From assembly GCA_964487895.1 (NCBI GenBank), contig CAZASM010000005.1:1-45677 (forward strand): DNA of 45,677 bases. The letters run 5' to 3'. The notes beneath the pieces were generated by a model, which ran no database searches, was not told the DNA's origin, and worked only from the letters and a program-made list of their open reading frames with translations. Position numbers and translations under genes: made by a program. This document shows, one piece after another, positions 8,171-15,813 of the stretch. Position 1 is the first letter of the stretch; each line of letters opens with the position of its first letter. The DNA comes from CAYYYA01 sp964487895. GTDB lineage: Bacteria; Patescibacteriota; Patescibacteriia; UBA1558; 2-01-FULL-52-15.

Positions 8171-9889
8171 TTAAATTTTCTGTTCTGAATCATTAGCACT
8201 TTTCTCATCTAACAATTTCTCCTTCACTCTCTGCCTAGCCTCAGCATCTCCTCTGCTCCAGAAATAATCATTATGATCTACAAACTTCATGCCCTCGGCG
8301 CGCCACGGTGATACTTTGGCAATTTCTTGGTGTAGCAGCTGACAAACTTTACGATACTGCGGATGGCCCTGCGGCGTAGTGCGCAACTCTAACAAATGAT
8401 ACGCCTCACGTTCGTTGAAAGCAATCACCCAACGAACTTTGTGTCCATGAAGTGTAACGTAGGAAGCTTGATCAGGAAAATCTACCACCAACTTTTCGTA
8501 CAAAGCAGCAACCTTCTCATGACAAGCTAACAGCTTATCGGCAAAACCTGCTGTGGTAATATCATCAGGCACGATGAAGCCAAGGCGTGGACTGAAACGC
8601 TGACGTAGCTGACTGGTCATCCGGTGGCGTTCTAAATCTTTGTAAGTACCAAAATCAGTAATCAAATCAAAGGTGTACATATAGCCACTTTCCAAAGCTC
8701 TGTATGGCCTGTCACGACGCGTAACCCTATCACCAATGTAGGCTTGGCGAATCTTCTCCTGCGTCTCTGGTGGTAGCTTACGGATAATCTTAATCAGCTG
8801 ACGCAATGGATGTCGAGTGTATTCATACAACATCAAACCATAGGTCAAATAATCTTGCTCGCGTTGTAATAAGTCCTTCAGTTGCTGTAACGAAACTAAT
8901 GACTGGCCAAAAACTAACGTATTGATATCTTCAGTAATTTCTAACTCGCCACGACCCATCAACACAACTGGAACTTCTTCCATCGGCTCCATCGCGGTTA
9001 ATAAATTTTCAGCCACTGTTTTCATCTTTTGGCGAGTGGCGATACGATATTCACTTTTTTGCGCTCGCTTAACGTAATGCGGAATAACTTGATCCAACTG
9101 TTTCTTGGCGCGCTCAGCTAAATTCTGCGCTTCCGGCAAACTAGCTGTCATTAAGTGCGACAACACACCTTGGAAAAATCTGCCGTTGCCAAAAAGACCT
9201 ACATTGGTTAACGTGGCAAGTGGTAATAAACTACGCAGTGAGTCACAAGCTTTGGTGCGAATATCCGAGTTATAGGTAATAGTAAAAGCTTTCTGATCTT
9301 TCTCTTCAGTTAAATCGGCTAACTTTTGTTTCTCGCCTTTACCTAAAACGTCATACTCAGCTTCAGCAATCGGTTTCAAACCTTGATAATACGTCTTCAT
9401 CGGCTCAATGAGATCACAATAGGTTTGGAAAACAAAATCCAATGTTTGTTCGTATTCAGCACCAAGTTGCGAAGCCATAATAATCGGGTCACGATAGTAA
9501 CGGAAATGTCCAGCTTCATCTTTTTGGTCATAGAAAACGTAACGAGTTGACTGCTCAATCGGTGAACCACCAATACGACGATCTTCAATTTCCTTGGTAG
9601 CTAAAACAGAAATATTTTCCACTGACAGATGTGCGCCCTCTAACTCACCAACAGAATCATCGCCATAAGCGATCAAAACGCGTTCGATCAACTCTGAAGC
9701 GTGCTGAATATCCACCAAACCTTCTTTGATAAACTCTTTCAATAATACTTCGCGGAAGCCGCCTTTGGCACGACTATAGCGAGCATAGACAGAGCCGACT
9801 AAACCCATTAAATTTGTAATACAAAAAACATCACCATCAGTGTCGGTAACGTATTTTTTTAGAATCTCTTTTTCTTCAGGGGTGAACAT
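8171..9889 (-). CDS. thyX: Double-domain flavin-dependent thymidylate synthase
   Basis: Makes dTMP from dUMP with FAD and methylene-tetrahydrofolate. At 572 aa it is more than twice the usual 210-250. Two ThyX-like halves are visible: the N-terminal one has DDSVGELEGAHLSVENIS and an altered signature RRIGGSPIEQSTRY (about 104-117), and the C-terminal one has the canonical ThyX motif DLERHRMTSQLRQRFSPR. The second half therefore looks catalytic and the first diverged; a pseudo-dimer inside a larger oligomer is inferred. It sits between dut and tdk in the thymidylate cluster. No SD precedes the ATG. Confidence 0.9.
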   Translation of the reverse strand: MFTPEEKEILKKYVTDTDGDVFCITNLMGLVGSVYARYSRAKGGFREVLLKEFIKEGLVDIQHASELIERVLIAYGDDSVGELEGAHLSVENISVLATKEIEDRRIGGSPIEQSTRYVFYDQKDEAGHFRYYRDPIIMASQLGAEYEQTLDFVFQTYCDLIEPMKTYYQGLKPIAEAEYDVLGKGEKQKLADLTEEKDQKAFTITYNSDIRTKACDSLRSLLPLATLTNVGLFGNGRFFQGVLSHLMTASLPEAQNLAERAKKQLDQVIPHYVKRAQKSEYRIATRQKMKTVAENLLTAMEPMEEVPVVLMGRGELEITEDINTLVFGQSLVSLQQLKDLLQREQDYLTYGLMLYEYTRHPLRQLIKIIRKLPPETQEKIRQAYIGDRVTRRDRPYRALESGYMYTFDLITDFGTYKDLERHRMTSQLRQRFSPRLGFIVPDDITTAGFADKLLACHEKVAALYEKLVVDFPDQASYVTLHGHKVRWVIAFNEREAYHLLELRTTPQGHPQYRKVCQLLHQEIAKVSPWRAEGMKFVDHNDYFWSRGDAEARQRVKEKLLDEKSANDSEQKI

Positions 9890-9892
9890 AAG

Positions 9893-9926
9893 TTTTTAGT
9901 TATAAGTTGAAAGTTGTAAGTTTGAA
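9893..9926. repeat. AAGTTGTAAGTT-type repeat
   Basis: Degenerate words AGTTTTTAGTTATAAGTTGAAAGTTG fill the dut-thyX gap. The same words occur inside the helicase gene at 25521-25555 and in looser form at 21357-21390. Confidence 0.65.
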
Positions 9927-9930
9927 GACA

Positions 9931-10353
9931 TTATCTTCCGGTGCTTCCAAATTTTCCCTCTCCTCTACTCGTATCACTAACATCCTCTGTCAGTTTAAAT
10001 ATAGCCGTTGCCACTGACTGGAATAAAACTTGTGCAATCTTATCTCCCTTTTTAATTTCATAAGACTCTGTCGAGGTATTGAGTAGCACCACTACCCATT
10101 CGCCGCGATAGTTCGCATCAATGACACCAGCTACACAGGTAATCCCGTGAAGTGAGGCCATACCGCCTCTATCCCAAACTAAAGCCACATATCCATTGTC
10201 AAACTCTGTACTGAATCCTAAAGAAAAAATATGTCGTTCTCCAGGCTGCAAGACTTTATCTTCCAGACAAAAAACATTGGCACCAGCGTCGCCTTCATGA
10301 CTATACACAGGCATCATTGCCTCCGGATGTAATTTTTTGAACTTAACTTCCAT
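9931..10353 (-). CDS. dut: dUTP diphosphatase
   Basis: Hydrolyses dUTP to dUMP, feeding thyX and keeping uracil out of DNA. 140 aa, the trimeric dUTPase fold: motif 1 EGDAGANVF, motif 2 DRGGMASLHG (family form RSGLA), motif 3 GVIDANYRGEW, motif 4 KKGDKIAQVLF, motif 5 RGEGKFGSTG at the C-terminus. Its start lies inside the end of the upstream kinase gene (11-bp overlap), so the two are coupled. Confidence 0.94.
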   Translation of the reverse strand: MEVKFKKLHPEAMMPVYSHEGDAGANVFCLEDKVLQPGERHIFSLGFSTEFDNGYVALVWDRGGMASLHGITCVAGVIDANYRGEWVVVLLNTSTESYEIKKGDKIAQVLFQSVATAIFKLTEDVSDTSRGEGKFGSTGR

Positions 10354-10903
10354 GTTGCAGTTTAGTAATTATCTCGTCGATCTGTTGCTGTAGCTCTTCG
10401 ACAATACCATTATTATTTATTTTAAAATCCGCTGTTGCCATAACTTCGGGAATGGAAAGCTCCGTCTCTGCTAAATGATCATGGAGAAATTCCTCCCAAG
10501 TTTTCGAGGCATCATCAGGATTCTCTCCCCGACCTACTAGACGCTGATAACGTATTTTTTCGTCTGCTTCAATCGCTACTAGTTTAAACTCTGGAATAGT
10601 ACGCAAATGAATTATATCTGCCATCCGTCGGATTCCTTCCACAGCAATAACTCCGTGCTGATCATTCCTGACATCTTCAGCCATCACTTTCGCTAATAAA
10701 TCTTCACCAAAGCGTTGTCGGAGAATAGTAGACAAATCCTGCATGTTAGCGCGATTATGAGGAATATACAGCCGTTGCAGGACATCGCGCAAGACAGTAG
10801 AAAAACGGTAATTGCTGGCATCATACTTACTTGTCAAATACGAAGCAACGGTACCCTTACCACAGGCTAATTGTCCGGTAAAACCTAAAATAATCTTAGC
10901 CAT
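10343..10903 (-). CDS. P-loop nucleotide kinase of the thymidylate cluster
   Basis: From ATG at 10903 the product is 186 aa with P-loop GFTGQLACGKGTVASYL near the N-terminus, a conserved VEGIRRMADI segment, and RLVGRGENPDD in a lid-like position. It resembles dephospho-CoA kinase and deoxynucleoside-monophosphate kinases. Earlier in-frame starts (10918, 10942) would lie deeper in the dcd gene; 10903 overlaps the dcd end by only eight bases. Its place between dcd and dut suggests a nucleotide substrate (inference); the true substrate cannot be read from sequence. Confidence 0.75.
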   Translation of the reverse strand: MAKIILGFTGQLACGKGTVASYLTSKYDASNYRFSTVLRDVLQRLYIPHNRANMQDLSTILRQRFGEDLLAKVMAEDVRNDQHGVIAVEGIRRMADIIHLRTIPEFKLVAIEADEKIRYQRLVGRGENPDDASKTWEEFLHDHLAETELSIPEVMATADFKINNNGIVEELQQQIDEIITKLQHGS

Positions 10904-11420
10904 TGGTAAGTTTGACATCGCCTTCAGCGGCTTTCTTATCATCTATCTCATGAGTGAACAGCTGAGACAGACTATCATCCCACTCTTTATTTCGTTCATA
11001 CATGACTACTTCTACTCCAGCCTCTCGTAAATAATCCAAAGCTTGAGCTCCGCGATACAACTTACCAACCACTATGCGTTTGATACCGACAGCCACTAAA
11101 TATTTGGCACAATGGATACAAGGGTTATAGGTTGCGTACAGAGTACCACCTTCGGTGCTTGATCCTTGTAAAACAGCTACTTGCAAAATAGCATTATGCT
11201 CAGCGTGAATAGTCCGAACACAATGACCTTCTTCCATTAGATGTCCTGCTTCCAAACAGTTCACTTGGCCTGACGGTGCACCATTGTAGCCAGTAGCTAT
11301 AATGCGGCTTTGTTTGACTAAAATAGCGCCAGCGGCTAAACGATCACACGAGCTACGAGTGGCCACAATTCTGGTCATGGCCATGAAATAGTCGTCCCAG
11401 GATGGGCGGTAATTTGACAT
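10896..11420 (-). CDS. dCMP deaminase
   Basis: Deaminates dCMP to dUMP, the substrate of ThyX. 174 aa of the cytidine/deoxycytidylate deaminase fold: zinc site TIHAEHNAI (His and catalytic Glu) and YNPCIHCAK (two Cys), plus the N-terminal substrate region RSSCDRLAAGAILVK and ATGYNGAPSG, which is characteristic of dCMP deaminase (ComEB family). It is first in the cluster and has its own promoter at 11458-11486. No SD. Confidence 0.93.
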   Translation of the reverse strand: MSNYRPSWDDYFMAMTRIVATRSSCDRLAAGAILVKQSRIIATGYNGAPSGQVNCLEAGHLMEEGHCVRTIHAEHNAILQVAVLQGSSTEGGTLYATYNPCIHCAKYLVAVGIKRIVVGKLYRGAQALDYLREAGVEVVMYERNKEWDDSLSQLFTHEIDDKKAAEGDVKLTNG

Positions 11421-11457
11421 AGAAATTAACTGTTAATAGTTACGGCAAACTAGCTGT

Positions 11458-11486
11458 ATTTTAGCAAACAAATGCTCCAACTCCAA
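11458..11486 (-). promoter_or_regulatory. Promoter of the thymidylate cluster
   Basis: Minus strand TTGGAG (11481-11486), 17-bp spacer, TAAAAT (11458-11463), about 38 bp upstream of the dCMP deaminase ATG. It is divergent from the plus-strand promoter whose -35 starts 5 bp away. Confidence 0.65.
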
Positions 11487-11490
11487 TGTC

Positions 11491-11519
11491 TTGACCAAGT
11501 CACAAATACGTAGTATAAA
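11491..11519 (+). promoter_or_regulatory. Sigma70-type promoter of the zinc-ribbon gene
   Basis: TTGACC (11491-11496), 17-bp spacer, TATAAA (11514-11519). Transcription would start near 11526, leaving a leader of about 43 bases with an AGGAGG site. Confidence 0.8.
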
Positions 11520-11568
11520 ATAGGTGATTTTGTTCATGTAGTAGACGTCGTTAACCAGGAGGATGCTC

Positions 11569-11802
11569 GTGTCTGAAATGATTACGACAGGCGAAACTCC
11601 ACAAGTTGACTGTCACCACATACACCCCAGTACTGGACGTCGGTGTATCACCAAACACTGTGTCACCTGTGGTGATCTGATCAACACCAAGGCCATCGTA
11701 GTGCCCAACTGTGACAATACCCACGCAGAAAAAATGTCTCGTCAGAACTTCTGCGGCATTTGTGGCACGAATCTACAATCTTGGACTCCCCAACCGTCCT
11801 GA
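11569..11802 (+). CDS. Small zinc-ribbon protein (GTG start)
   Basis: AGGAGG at 11557-11562 directly abuts the ATG at 11563, so the properly spaced start is the in-frame GTG at 11569 (six bases away), giving 77 aa. C31-x2-C34 and C62-x2-C65 form a zinc-ribbon pair; C15, C26, C48 and H52 could make a second site. No enzyme motif is seen and no family is recognised. It is a single-gene unit with its own promoter and terminator, and its codons are more GC-rich than the neighbours'. Stop is TGA. DNA, RNA or protein binding is possible. Confidence 0.75.
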   Translation: MSEMITTGETPQVDCHHIHPSTGRRCITKHCVTCGDLINTKAIVVPNCDNTHAEKMSRQNFCGICGTNLQSWTPQPS

Positions 11803-11810
11803 TCAAGGAC

Positions 11811-11851
11811 AAAAAACGCCCCGACAGGCCTAGGCCGACGGAGCGTTTTTC
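11811..11851 (+). terminator. Terminator of the zinc-ribbon gene
   Basis: AAAAAACGCC...GGCCTAGGCC...GGAGCGTTTTT: an imperfect long stem with a T-run, 9 bp after the stop. Confidence 0.8.
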
Positions 11852-11898
11852 AATTAGAAACCACACTATAGACTAACTTTGACTGTAAATAATTTCAT

Positions 11899-11927
11899 TT
11901 GGCAAGCATGAAACACCCTGCTATAAT
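11899..11927 (+). promoter_or_regulatory. Strong promoter, leaderless start
   Basis: TTGGCA (11899-11904), 17-bp spacer ending in TGC, then TATAAT (11922-11927). The ATG at 11934 follows after six bases, so the mRNA should begin at or next to the start codon. Confidence 0.8.
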
Positions 11928-11933
11928 TGCCAA

Positions 11934-12824
11934 ATGAATGAACAATTTGACCAAACTCCACCTACTCAAGACTCCACATTAGAACAACAGGAGTTGCTAC
12001 ATGAGACAACTGCCTATATCAACGCCGGTGGCAGAGGCACCCGACTAGCAAAACTACTTGAACAAGCTACAGGCGAAACAGATAGTCTGCCCCATAGTGA
12101 GGCTCGAGGAATCACCAAATCGCTTATTACGATCGGCGATGAGGCTATTATCGATTATCACGTACGTCAGCTTACCGCACTAGGTTTTCATAATATTATT
12201 ATTGGGGCAGGCGATCATGACAATATTAGAGAACATTTTGAAAGCTCTGAAAAGGACCAAACAAATGTAGAGGTGGTCGTCACAAAAGAACAAGAAGGTA
12301 CAGGTGGCGATCTGATCAAGGCTGTACGGGAAAGAAGTGATATCGGAAAATTTATCCTCATACAAAATAGCGATACTTTAATTGAAGCTGATCTGGCCGA
12401 CATTTTGAAAGTACATAATGAGAAACAAGCAGGTGCGACCATTGTGGTAACAGAGAGAAAAAATGTTCCCAATGAAAACGCTTTCTCTATCGACTCGAAG
12501 GGACAGGTAATCTACACTAAAGAGGCAAAAGTCCAAAACAAACCCGAGCCTGATGATCAATCTGTTGCCTATAGGGCTAGTAGTACTGGTTTAGTAATAA
12601 TTAATAGTGACATAATTGGCAATTATGACTGGCAACCTGGTGATGGTTCTTTATCGCTCTACAGTGAGATTTTAGCCAAGGTAGCTGAAGATAATAGATT
12701 GTACGCACACAACATTGGTGAAAATTTTTTCGTCGATATTGGTACAGAAAAAAACTATAAAAAAATTCGTAGACACCCTATTATTACCCAGATTTTAGAA
12801 CAACGAAACCTAAAGAAAGAATAG
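11934..12824 (+). CDS. Sugar-nucleotide transferase (NDP-sugar pyrophosphorylase-like)
   Basis: 296 aa of the nucleotidyltransferase fold that activates sugar phosphates with NTP. Motifs: AYINAGGRGTRL at about 32-43 (the GGxGTRL nucleotide loop), a KSLITIGDEAIIDYH segment (the PKP-like site), TGGDLIKAVRE, LIQNSDTLIEADL (metal Asp), and FFVDIGTEKNYKKI near the end. It lacks an obvious hexapeptide C-terminal domain. Substrate unknown; a mannose or heptose phosphate type is possible. Leaderless from a strong promoter; the Nudix gene follows after 5 bp. The extra N-terminal 30 residues are polar and acidic. Confidence 0.85.
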   Translation: MNEQFDQTPPTQDSTLEQQELLHETTAYINAGGRGTRLAKLLEQATGETDSLPHSEARGITKSLITIGDEAIIDYHVRQLTALGFHNIIIGAGDHDNIREHFESSEKDQTNVEVVVTKEQEGTGGDLIKAVRERSDIGKFILIQNSDTLIEADLADILKVHNEKQAGATIVVTERKNVPNENAFSIDSKGQVIYTKEAKVQNKPEPDDQSVAYRASSTGLVIINSDIIGNYDWQPGDGSLSLYSEILAKVAEDNRLYAHNIGENFFVDIGTEKNYKKIRRHPIITQILEQRNLKKE

Positions 12825-12829
12825 TTATT

Positions 12830-13366
12830 ATGGCATCATCAATTAAAGACTGGATCGAACAGTCGCGAGAACTAGTGTTTAAGAAATATAGTCGTGCGAT
12901 AGAAAAAGTCGACTTCGAATTACCCTCCGGTAAAATCAGTGATTTTTATATTAAAAGTGAGGACCAAGTCATTTGCACCTTAGCAATAACCTCAGATAAT
13001 CTAGTTATCTTAGCGCGTCAGTTTCGACCAGGGCCACAAAAAATACTCAATGAGCTTCCTGGTGGTAGGATGGAGAAAGACGAGACACCAATTCAGGCAG
13101 CTGCCCGTGAGCTTCTAGAAGAAACTGGCTATCAAGGAAAGATGGAGCACGTCACTACTGCTTTTGATTGCGCCTACTCAACTCAAATACGTCATTGTTT
13201 TGTCGCCACAGATTGTATTAAAGTAAAAGACCAACAATTAGACGAAGATGAGTTTGCTGAAGTGGTGCTTCTTCCACTCAATGAATTTCGTGATTTATTA
13301 CGCTCAGGCCAAATGACAGACGTAGAGGTTGGCTATCTTGGTCTTGATCATTTAGGACTACTATAA
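12830..13366 (+). CDS. Nudix hydrolase, ADP-ribose pyrophosphatase-like
   Basis: 178 aa with a perfect Nudix box: G-x5-E-x7-REL-x-EE-x-G-Y, read as GRMEKDE, TPIQAAA, RELLEETGY. The NELPGGRMEKDE context is typical of ADP-sugar pyrophosphatases (NudF type), which hydrolyse ADP-ribose or sugar nucleotides. It is probably co-transcribed with the sugar nucleotidyltransferase 5 bp upstream, so a linked role in sugar-nucleotide turnover is plausible but inferred. Confidence 0.88.
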   Translation: MASSIKDWIEQSRELVFKKYSRAIEKVDFELPSGKISDFYIKSEDQVICTLAITSDNLVILARQFRPGPQKILNELPGGRMEKDETPIQAAARELLEETGYQGKMEHVTTAFDCAYSTQIRHCFVATDCIKVKDQQLDEDEFAEVVLLPLNEFRDLLRSGQMTDVEVGYLGLDHLGLL

Positions 13367-13375
13367 AGCCCAGAC

Positions 13376-13404
13376 AAAAAAACTGCACCTCAGTGCAGTT
13401 TTTT
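13376..13404. terminator. Bidirectional terminator
   Basis: A 12-bp stem of AAAAAACTGCAC with GTGCAGTTTTTT over a CTCA loop. It ends both the plus-strand Nudix gene and the minus-strand rplA. Confidence 0.9.
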
Positions 13405-13426
13405 AATTTCGTAATTATACTACTTG

Positions 13427-14110
13427 TTACAAACTCACCTTCACCGATGGTCCCATTGAGGTAGTCAGATAGACAGCTTGGAGGTAGTTAGCCTTCAACT
13501 TAGCTTCTGGCTTAGCAGCTTTCAGTGCTGCGACGAAAGCTTCGAAGTTTTGCTTCAATTGTTCTGGAGTGAAAGAAACCTTACCAATAATCACGTGAAT
13601 ATTACCAAAGGAATCATTCTTGAAAGAAATCTTACCTTGCTTCAATTCGGTGATGGTCTGAGTAACTTTGGTGGTAATAGTACCGGTCTTAGGATTAGGC
13701 ATCAGACCTTTCTGACCTAAGACACGAGCAATAACCGCCAAATCTCGCATCATATCTGGAGTAGCAATTGCCACATCAAAGTCACATTTACCGGTTTTTT
13801 TGATCTCTTCGATCAAATCTTTGTTACCAACCAGATCAGCACCAGCCTTTTTGGCCTCAGTCACATGCTCATCACCGACAAAAGCAGCAATGCGGACCTT
13901 CTTACCACTACCGTGTGGCAAGCCAACCATAGCACGAACCAACTGATCGCTCTGCTTCGGATCTATACCGAGCTTGGCGTGGACCTCTACTGAAGCATCA
14001 AATTTAACTTTGGAAGTTTCCTTCATCAAAATCAAAGCTTCATCGATAGTATAAACTTTCTTAGGATCTACTTTACCTTTAGCCTCTTTCAGGCGTTTAC
14101 TGATTTTCAT
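13427..14110 (-). CDS. rplA: Ribosomal protein uL1
   Basis: 227 aa, the normal length for L1. Typical segments: VDPKKVYTIDEALILMKETS at the N-terminus, GLPHGSGKKVRIAAF, and GQKGLMPNPKTGTIT in the second domain. Binds 23S rRNA at the L1 stalk and, in well-studied bacteria, represses its own operon. Last gene of secE-nusG-rplK-rplA, followed by the bidirectional terminator. Confidence 0.97.
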   Translation of the reverse strand: MKISKRLKEAKGKVDPKKVYTIDEALILMKETSKVKFDASVEVHAKLGIDPKQSDQLVRAMVGLPHGSGKKVRIAAFVGDEHVTEAKKAGADLVGNKDLIEEIKKTGKCDFDVAIATPDMMRDLAVIARVLGQKGLMPNPKTGTITTKVTQTITELKQGKISFKNDSFGNIHVIIGKVSFTPEQLKQNFEAFVAALKAAKPEAKLKANYLQAVYLTTSMGPSVKVSL

Positions 14111-14176
14111 AAGCGTGTTATTTATGTGGTGATAACGTGCACCTTTGCAGATGAACTTCCACTGTAATTAATAATT

Positions 14177-14599
14177 CTATTTAACGGTCAACCCCATCTG
14201 TCGCGCAGTACCTTCAATAATCTTCATAGCCGCCTCAATATCATTAGCATTGAGATCCGGCATTTTGATTTCAGCAATCTGTCGTACTTGATCTTTAGTT
14301 ACTGAGCCAACTTTCTCCTGTAATGGCTTGCCAGAACCTTTTTCAATACCTGCAGCTTTTTTCAGCAACTCTGAAGCTGGCGCAGTTTTCATGATGAAGT
14401 CAAAAGTACGATCTTCGTAGATAGTGATTTCTACTGGAACAGTTGTGCCCATCTTGTCACGAGTTGCCTCGTTGAAGCGAGCGCAGAAATCCTGAATGTT
14501 GACACCTTGAGGTCCAAGAGCAGTACCGACTGGAGGAGCTGGATTAGCAGCACCACCGGCGACCTGCAATTTAATTTTTGCTTTAATTGCTTTTGCCAT
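14177..14599 (-). CDS. rplK: Ribosomal protein uL11
   Basis: 140 aa, usual length. Hallmarks: KLQVAGGAANPAPPVGTALGPQGVNI, DFCARFNEAT, and the C-terminal rRNA-binding domain ending IIEGTARQMGLTV. It forms the GTPase-centre base with 23S rRNA. The gap to rplA is 66 bp and to nusG 80 bp; the latter contains TACTTAATACT-type repeat words. Confidence 0.97.
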   Translation of the reverse strand: MAKAIKAKIKLQVAGGAANPAPPVGTALGPQGVNIQDFCARFNEATRDKMGTTVPVEITIYEDRTFDFIMKTAPASELLKKAAGIEKGSGKPLQEKVGSVTKDQVRQIAEIKMPDLNANDIEAAMKIIEGTARQMGLTVK

Positions 14600-14679
14600 A
14601 GTGATTATTATTGATTACCAGCTAGTCAGAAGCGAACCAGCTCGTTACTTAATACTTTATACTTGCTACTTAATACTGT

Positions 14680-15225
14680 TTATAACTTCTTCACCTGTAA
14701 ATAATCCAATTCAACCGGAGTTTCGCGACCGAAGACGGAAATCAGAACTTTGACCTTACCGCGAGCACCATCAATCTCATTAACTTTACCTTCATAATTT
14801 TTGAACGGTCCGTCGATAATTTTAACCATGGTATTAACCTGCACATCAATCTTGTATTCTGGTTCTTCCACACCCATGCGCTGTTGCAAACCTTTAATCT
14901 CTTCATCAGAGATAGGTGTCGGAGTTGTACCAGAACCGATAAATCCAGTTACATTCGGAGTATTACGCACAACGTACCAAGAAGCGTCGGTCACAATCAT
15001 ACTAATCAAGACGTAACCTGGGAAAATCTTTTCACGAACTGTCTTACGCTTACCGTTTTTGATCTTAATCTTGGTTTCCGTTGGAATCAAAACATCAAAA
15101 ATCTTATCTTCCATATCCATGGACTCAATACGCTGTTTCAAATTACGAGCGACGTTTTCTTCATAGCCAGAGTAAGTGTGCAAAACGTACCAACGTTTAC
15201 CCTGTTGTAATACTTGTTTTGGCAT
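14680..15225 (-). CDS. nusG: Transcription elongation factor NusG
   Basis: 181 aa. NGN domain with WYVLHTYSGYEENVARNL, the FPGYVLISM segment, VRNTPNVTGFIG, and a C-terminal KOW domain (VKIIDGPFKNYEGKVNEID). Acts on RNA polymerase and couples to ribosomes. Its start is 1 bp after the secE stop, the classical secE-nusG pair. Confidence 0.97.
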   Translation of the reverse strand: MPKQVLQQGKRWYVLHTYSGYEENVARNLKQRIESMDMEDKIFDVLIPTETKIKIKNGKRKTVREKIFPGYVLISMIVTDASWYVVRNTPNVTGFIGSGTTPTPISDEEIKGLQQRMGVEEPEYKIDVQVNTMVKIIDGPFKNYEGKVNEIDGARGKVKVLISVFGRETPVELDYLQVKKL

Positions 15226-15226
15226 A

Positions 15227-15409
15227 TTATTTCAAAACAGTAGTTAAGATTAGAGTCAGTAGATAGTCCACGCCGCCCAAGAAAACAGCGACAATAAGAG
15301 AAACAACGATGACTTCAATTGTATACTGGATAGTCTGTTTACGACTAGGCCAGACCACTTTCATCAGCTCCAAACGAGAAGCTTTGAGATAGTTGATAAT
15401 TTTGTTCAT
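15227..15409 (-). CDS. secE: Preprotein translocase subunit SecE
   Basis: 60 aa from ATG at 15409, beginning MNKIINYLKASRLELMKVVWPSRKQT, the conserved SecE amphipathic helix and WPSR motif, followed by a single membrane span. An in-frame TTG seven codons earlier (15430) is possible but lies closer to the promoter-proximal TATA stretch and adds non-conserved residues. First gene of the operon, read from the promoter at 15482-15510. Confidence 0.93.
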   Translation of the reverse strand: MNKIINYLKASRLELMKVVWPSRKQTIQYTIEVIVVSLIVAVFLGGVDYLLTLILTTVLK

Positions 15410-15481
15410 TTTTTTGCTAATGTAAGCCAAATTTATATATTGGCTATTTTAAAACCGCTCGAGGCGGTAATAACTAAAAAC

Positions 15482-15510
15482 ATAATACCAGATTATCTAT
15501 CAATAAGCAA
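15482..15510 (-). promoter_or_regulatory. Promoter of secE-nusG-rplK-rplA
   Basis: Minus strand TTGCTT (15505-15510), 17-bp spacer, TATTAT (15482-15487). The leader of about 65 bases contains a small ACCGC/GCGGT hairpin near 15457-15472. Confidence 0.65.
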
Positions 15511-15513
15511 GGG

Positions 15514-15570
15514 ATAAAAAAAGACCCGGTAGTCTCATTCTCTTCGCGACGAGAATGCTACTACCGAGTC
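15514..15570 (-). terminator. Strong terminator of the 15.5-15.8 kb RNA
   Basis: Two 20-nt arms (15523-15542 and 15551-15570) pair at 17 of 20 positions around a TTCGCGAC loop; on the minus strand a run of seven T follows. It lies directly before the secE promoter. Confidence 0.92.
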
Positions 15571-15626
15571 AGTACGGCCTACCTAGACCCTGACGGGATA
15601 CTGCTCAACATCAGAGCTTCAGCTGA

Positions 15627-15683
15627 GGTAACAAATTACCCTGCGCAGGTCACTAATTACCCCTGTTCAGGTCATTAATTACC
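15627..15683. repeat. Three tandem 14-nt units, 21-22 bp apart
   Basis: GGTAACAAATTACC (15627-15640), GGTCACTAATTACC (15648-15661), GGTCATTAATTACC (15670-15683). Each can form a small hairpin with GGT/ACC ends; the first is a perfect 5-bp stem. The start-to-start spacing is 21 and 22 bp, two DNA turns. Confidence 0.85.
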
Positions 15684-15813
15684 CCTTAAGTGGGTTGACT
15701 CGATAAAAGCCTCGACAACTCCGTTGGAGGTCCCCCCTCCTAGAACTGTCGGACTTCTCGAACCCACACGCGACGCGGACCGCATCTCGCGTTTGAACGA
15801 ACTATTAAGAAAT

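Larger units (their letters stand above)
15514..15807 (-). ncRNA. Candidate structured RNA, own promoter and terminator
   Basis: About 290 nt between ispA and secE, with a canonical promoter just upstream and a strong terminator at the end. From 5-prime to 3-prime it shows a CGCGA/TCGCG hairpin (15787-15791 with 15769-15773), a nested three-stem element (15761-15767 with 15690-15696, 15747-15751 with 15713-15717, 15736-15740 with 15726-15730), then three tandem 14-nt GGTnAnnAATTACC-type units, then the terminator. I do not see the conserved cores of RNase P RNA, tmRNA or SRP RNA. A 36-codon ORF (15785-15675) without SD runs across the nested stems; I consider a coding role less likely. Function unknown. 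Confidence 0.65.

Noticed and set aside
15514..15807. RNase P RNA, tmRNA or SRP RNA
   Set aside because: The conserved cores (GAGGAAAGTCCGGGC-like, tRNA-like TPsiC end, GGAA tetraloop helix) were not seen.
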